Below, piece after piece: positions 31,600-32,644 of a stretch of DNA of 32,644 nucleotides. This DNA comes from Acidimicrobiales bacterium (GTDB lineage Bacteria; Actinomycetota; Acidimicrobiia; Acidimicrobiales; Aldehydirespiratoraceae): the NCBI GenBank assembly GCA_029263215.1, contig JAJCXY010000006.1, positions 1 through 32,644 on the forward strand. Reading direction: 5' to 3'. The notes beneath the pieces were generated by a model that had not been told where the DNA came from, made no database searches, and saw only the letters and a list, made by a program, of their open reading frames with translations. Within the stretch, counting starts at the first letter, position 1, and each line of letters starts with the position of its first letter. The position numbers and the translations under genes are program-made.

Positions 31600-32644
31600 T
31601 CAGGGAGCGAACTCGAAGACCACGTTGGTCTTGGAGGCCTCGATGTCAGCAGCACTGTCGTGCTTGATGACGGTGATCTTCTGGGAACCACAGTCGCCGA
31701 AGCCGTCACAGTTGATCGTGCCGATCACACCGCTGTAGCCCTGGATGCCGTCGAGGTGCTCACGCACACCGGCCTTGTCGATGACGAGGTTGCCATCGCC
31801 GTCAACGAAGGAGGCCGCCGAGATGGCGTCGAGCAGCATGGCCGCAGCGTCGTAGGAGTGACCCCAGAACGGTGCCGACGGGGGCTCGCCCCAGTTGGCG
31901 TCGTAGTCGGCCAGCACGTCAGCAGCGGTCTTGCCGGTGCTCTCGTTGAGGTTCTCGCCGAAGCGCACGTCGGGGCCCGAGAAGTACATGCCCTCGGACT
32001 GACCCAACTCGAGGAAACCGTCGGTGAGAAGACCATCAGCGGCAAGCAGCTGGACATTCTCGAGACCGGCCACACCGTGGGCCTGGTCGGCAACGAAGTC
32101 GCCGGCCGGCTGGAAGATCGGGAAGAACAGCGCCTCGGGGGCGCCGGCTGCGATCTCGGTGAGCACCGGAACCATGTCGGTGTCTTCCTTGTTGACGCCG
32201 GTGAAGCCGGTGATCTCGCCGCCGAGCTCTTCGAAGGCGTCAGAGAAGGCCTGAGCGAGACCCTGGGTGTAGGGGTCGCCGTCGTGGATTGCTGCCGCGG
32301 TGGCGAAGCCGAGATCGTTGAACACGAAGTCGGCCATGGCCGCGCCCTGGAACAAGTCGTTGTGGGCGGTGCGGTAGTAGCCGGTGTTGTAGTTCTCGCC
32401 GGCGGTGCCCTGAAGGTCAGAGGTGAGCGCGGGAGAGGTGTTGGAACCGGAGATCATCACGATGCCGGCCTCGCTGATGAGCGGGGAAGCAGCAGTTGCT
32501 GCACCCGAACACGAGGTGCCGATCACACCGGCGATCTGCTCGTCGGCCACGATGGTCTGGGCCGCGGCCTGACCACCATCAGCCGAACACAGGTCGTCGA
32601 GACCCTGGCCGCTGGTGACATCGAAACCATGGATCTGGCCGTAG
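31600..32644 (-). CDS. LIV-type ABC transporter substrate-binding protein (N-terminus outside window)
   Basis: Partial gene: the 3' 348 codons are present and the start, with its signal peptide, lies beyond base 32644. The product is a periplasmic-binding-protein type 1 (Peripla_BP_6) protein that captures the importer's ligand outside the membrane. Visible motifs: AAAQTIVADEQIAGVIGTSC, then ISGSNTSPALT, a TAHNDLFQGAAMADFVFNDLG helix start, and the C-terminal IQGYSGVIGTINCDGFGDCG-type ending followed by a strand leading to VVFEFAP. Two nearby Cys (in NCDGFGDC) and others upstream (CSADGG, GTSCSG) could form disulfides. The ligand cannot be assigned. It is the first gene of the liv operon. Confidence 0.9.
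   Translation of the reverse strand, partial: YGQIHGFDVTSGQGLDDLCSADGGQAAAQTIVADEQIAGVIGTSCSGAATAASPLISEAGIVMISGSNTSPALTSDLQGTAGENYNTGYYRTAHNDLFQGAAMADFVFNDLGFATAAAIHDGDPYTQGLAQAFSDAFEELGGEITGFTGVNKEDTDMVPVLTEIAAGAPEALFFPIFQPAGDFVADQAHGVAGLENVQLLAADGLLTDGFLELGQSEGMYFSGPDVRFGENLNESTGKTAADVLADYDANWGEPPSAPFWGHSYDAAAMLLDAISAASFVDGDGNLVIDKAGVREHLDGIQGYSGVIGTINCDGFGDCGSQKITVIKHDSAADIEASKTNVVFEFAP

Overview
The window reads as a dense, high-GC chromosomal segment of an actinobacterium. An uncultured Acidimicrobiia-like lineage is my best guess, by inference only. Reasons: many GTG/TTG starts, frequent 4-nt ATGA/GTGA gene overlaps, probable leaderless promoters, a PAC2-family protein, a bacterial P450, two Thr/Ser-rich lipoproteins, and a LIV transporter with an unusually long LivM. 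I see no tRNA, rRNA, CRISPR array, insertion sequence or phage gene.

Layout. 1-2013 (- strand): a DUF3237 protein, a small orphan ORF, and a methyltransferase paired with a GtrA-like membrane protein. 2082-5650 (+): an overlapping run of acyl-CoA thioesterase II, a lipoprotein sugar dehydrogenase, a lipoprotein lytic transglycosylase and a GNAT acetyltransferase. 5659-7740: a cupin, a class I glutamine amidotransferase and an EamA transporter. 7737-10518: a P450 divergent from a C26 gamma-glutamyl hydrolase/SDR pair. 10655-16306: a small ORF, a PAC2 protein, an alpha/beta hydrolase, a Nudix protein, full-length GlnD and a second methyltransferase. 16384-19530: two-subunit aconitase X convergent with an ornithine cyclodeaminase-family gene and an AhpD-like gene. 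19578-27011 (+): SDR, hydantoinase/oxoprolinase A and B, a FOXRED1-like FAD oxidoreductase and a ThDP enzyme, probably one operon. 27021-32644 (-): livF, livG, livM, livH and the 3' part of a substrate-binding protein gene.

Main discovery: the AhpD/carboxymuconolactone-decarboxylase-like gene at 18973-19530 (-) contains one in-frame UGA (19282-19284), exactly where the second Cys of the family's CxxC motif belongs (C-H-Y-UGA). Immediately downstream is a perfect 6-bp hairpin with a GGUCU loop. It lies 18 nt after the UGA, the same spacing and the same GGU-CUG codons as in the Escherichia coli fdhF SECIS as I recall it. The gene is best read as a 185-residue selenoprotein with a CxxU redox centre, not as two broken ORFs. 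Its 3' end overlaps the start of the ornithine cyclodeaminase-family gene, so selenocysteine read-through may also set translation of that gene.

Metabolic reading (inference): aconitase X (cis-3-hydroxy-L-proline dehydratase family in bacteria) plus the cyclodeaminase-family reductase would convert cis-3-hydroxyproline through pyrroline-2-carboxylate to proline. The neighbouring hydantoinase, FAD oxidoreductase and ThDP genes and the LIV-type importer suggest a wider locus for uptake and breakdown of N-containing compounds of unknown identity.
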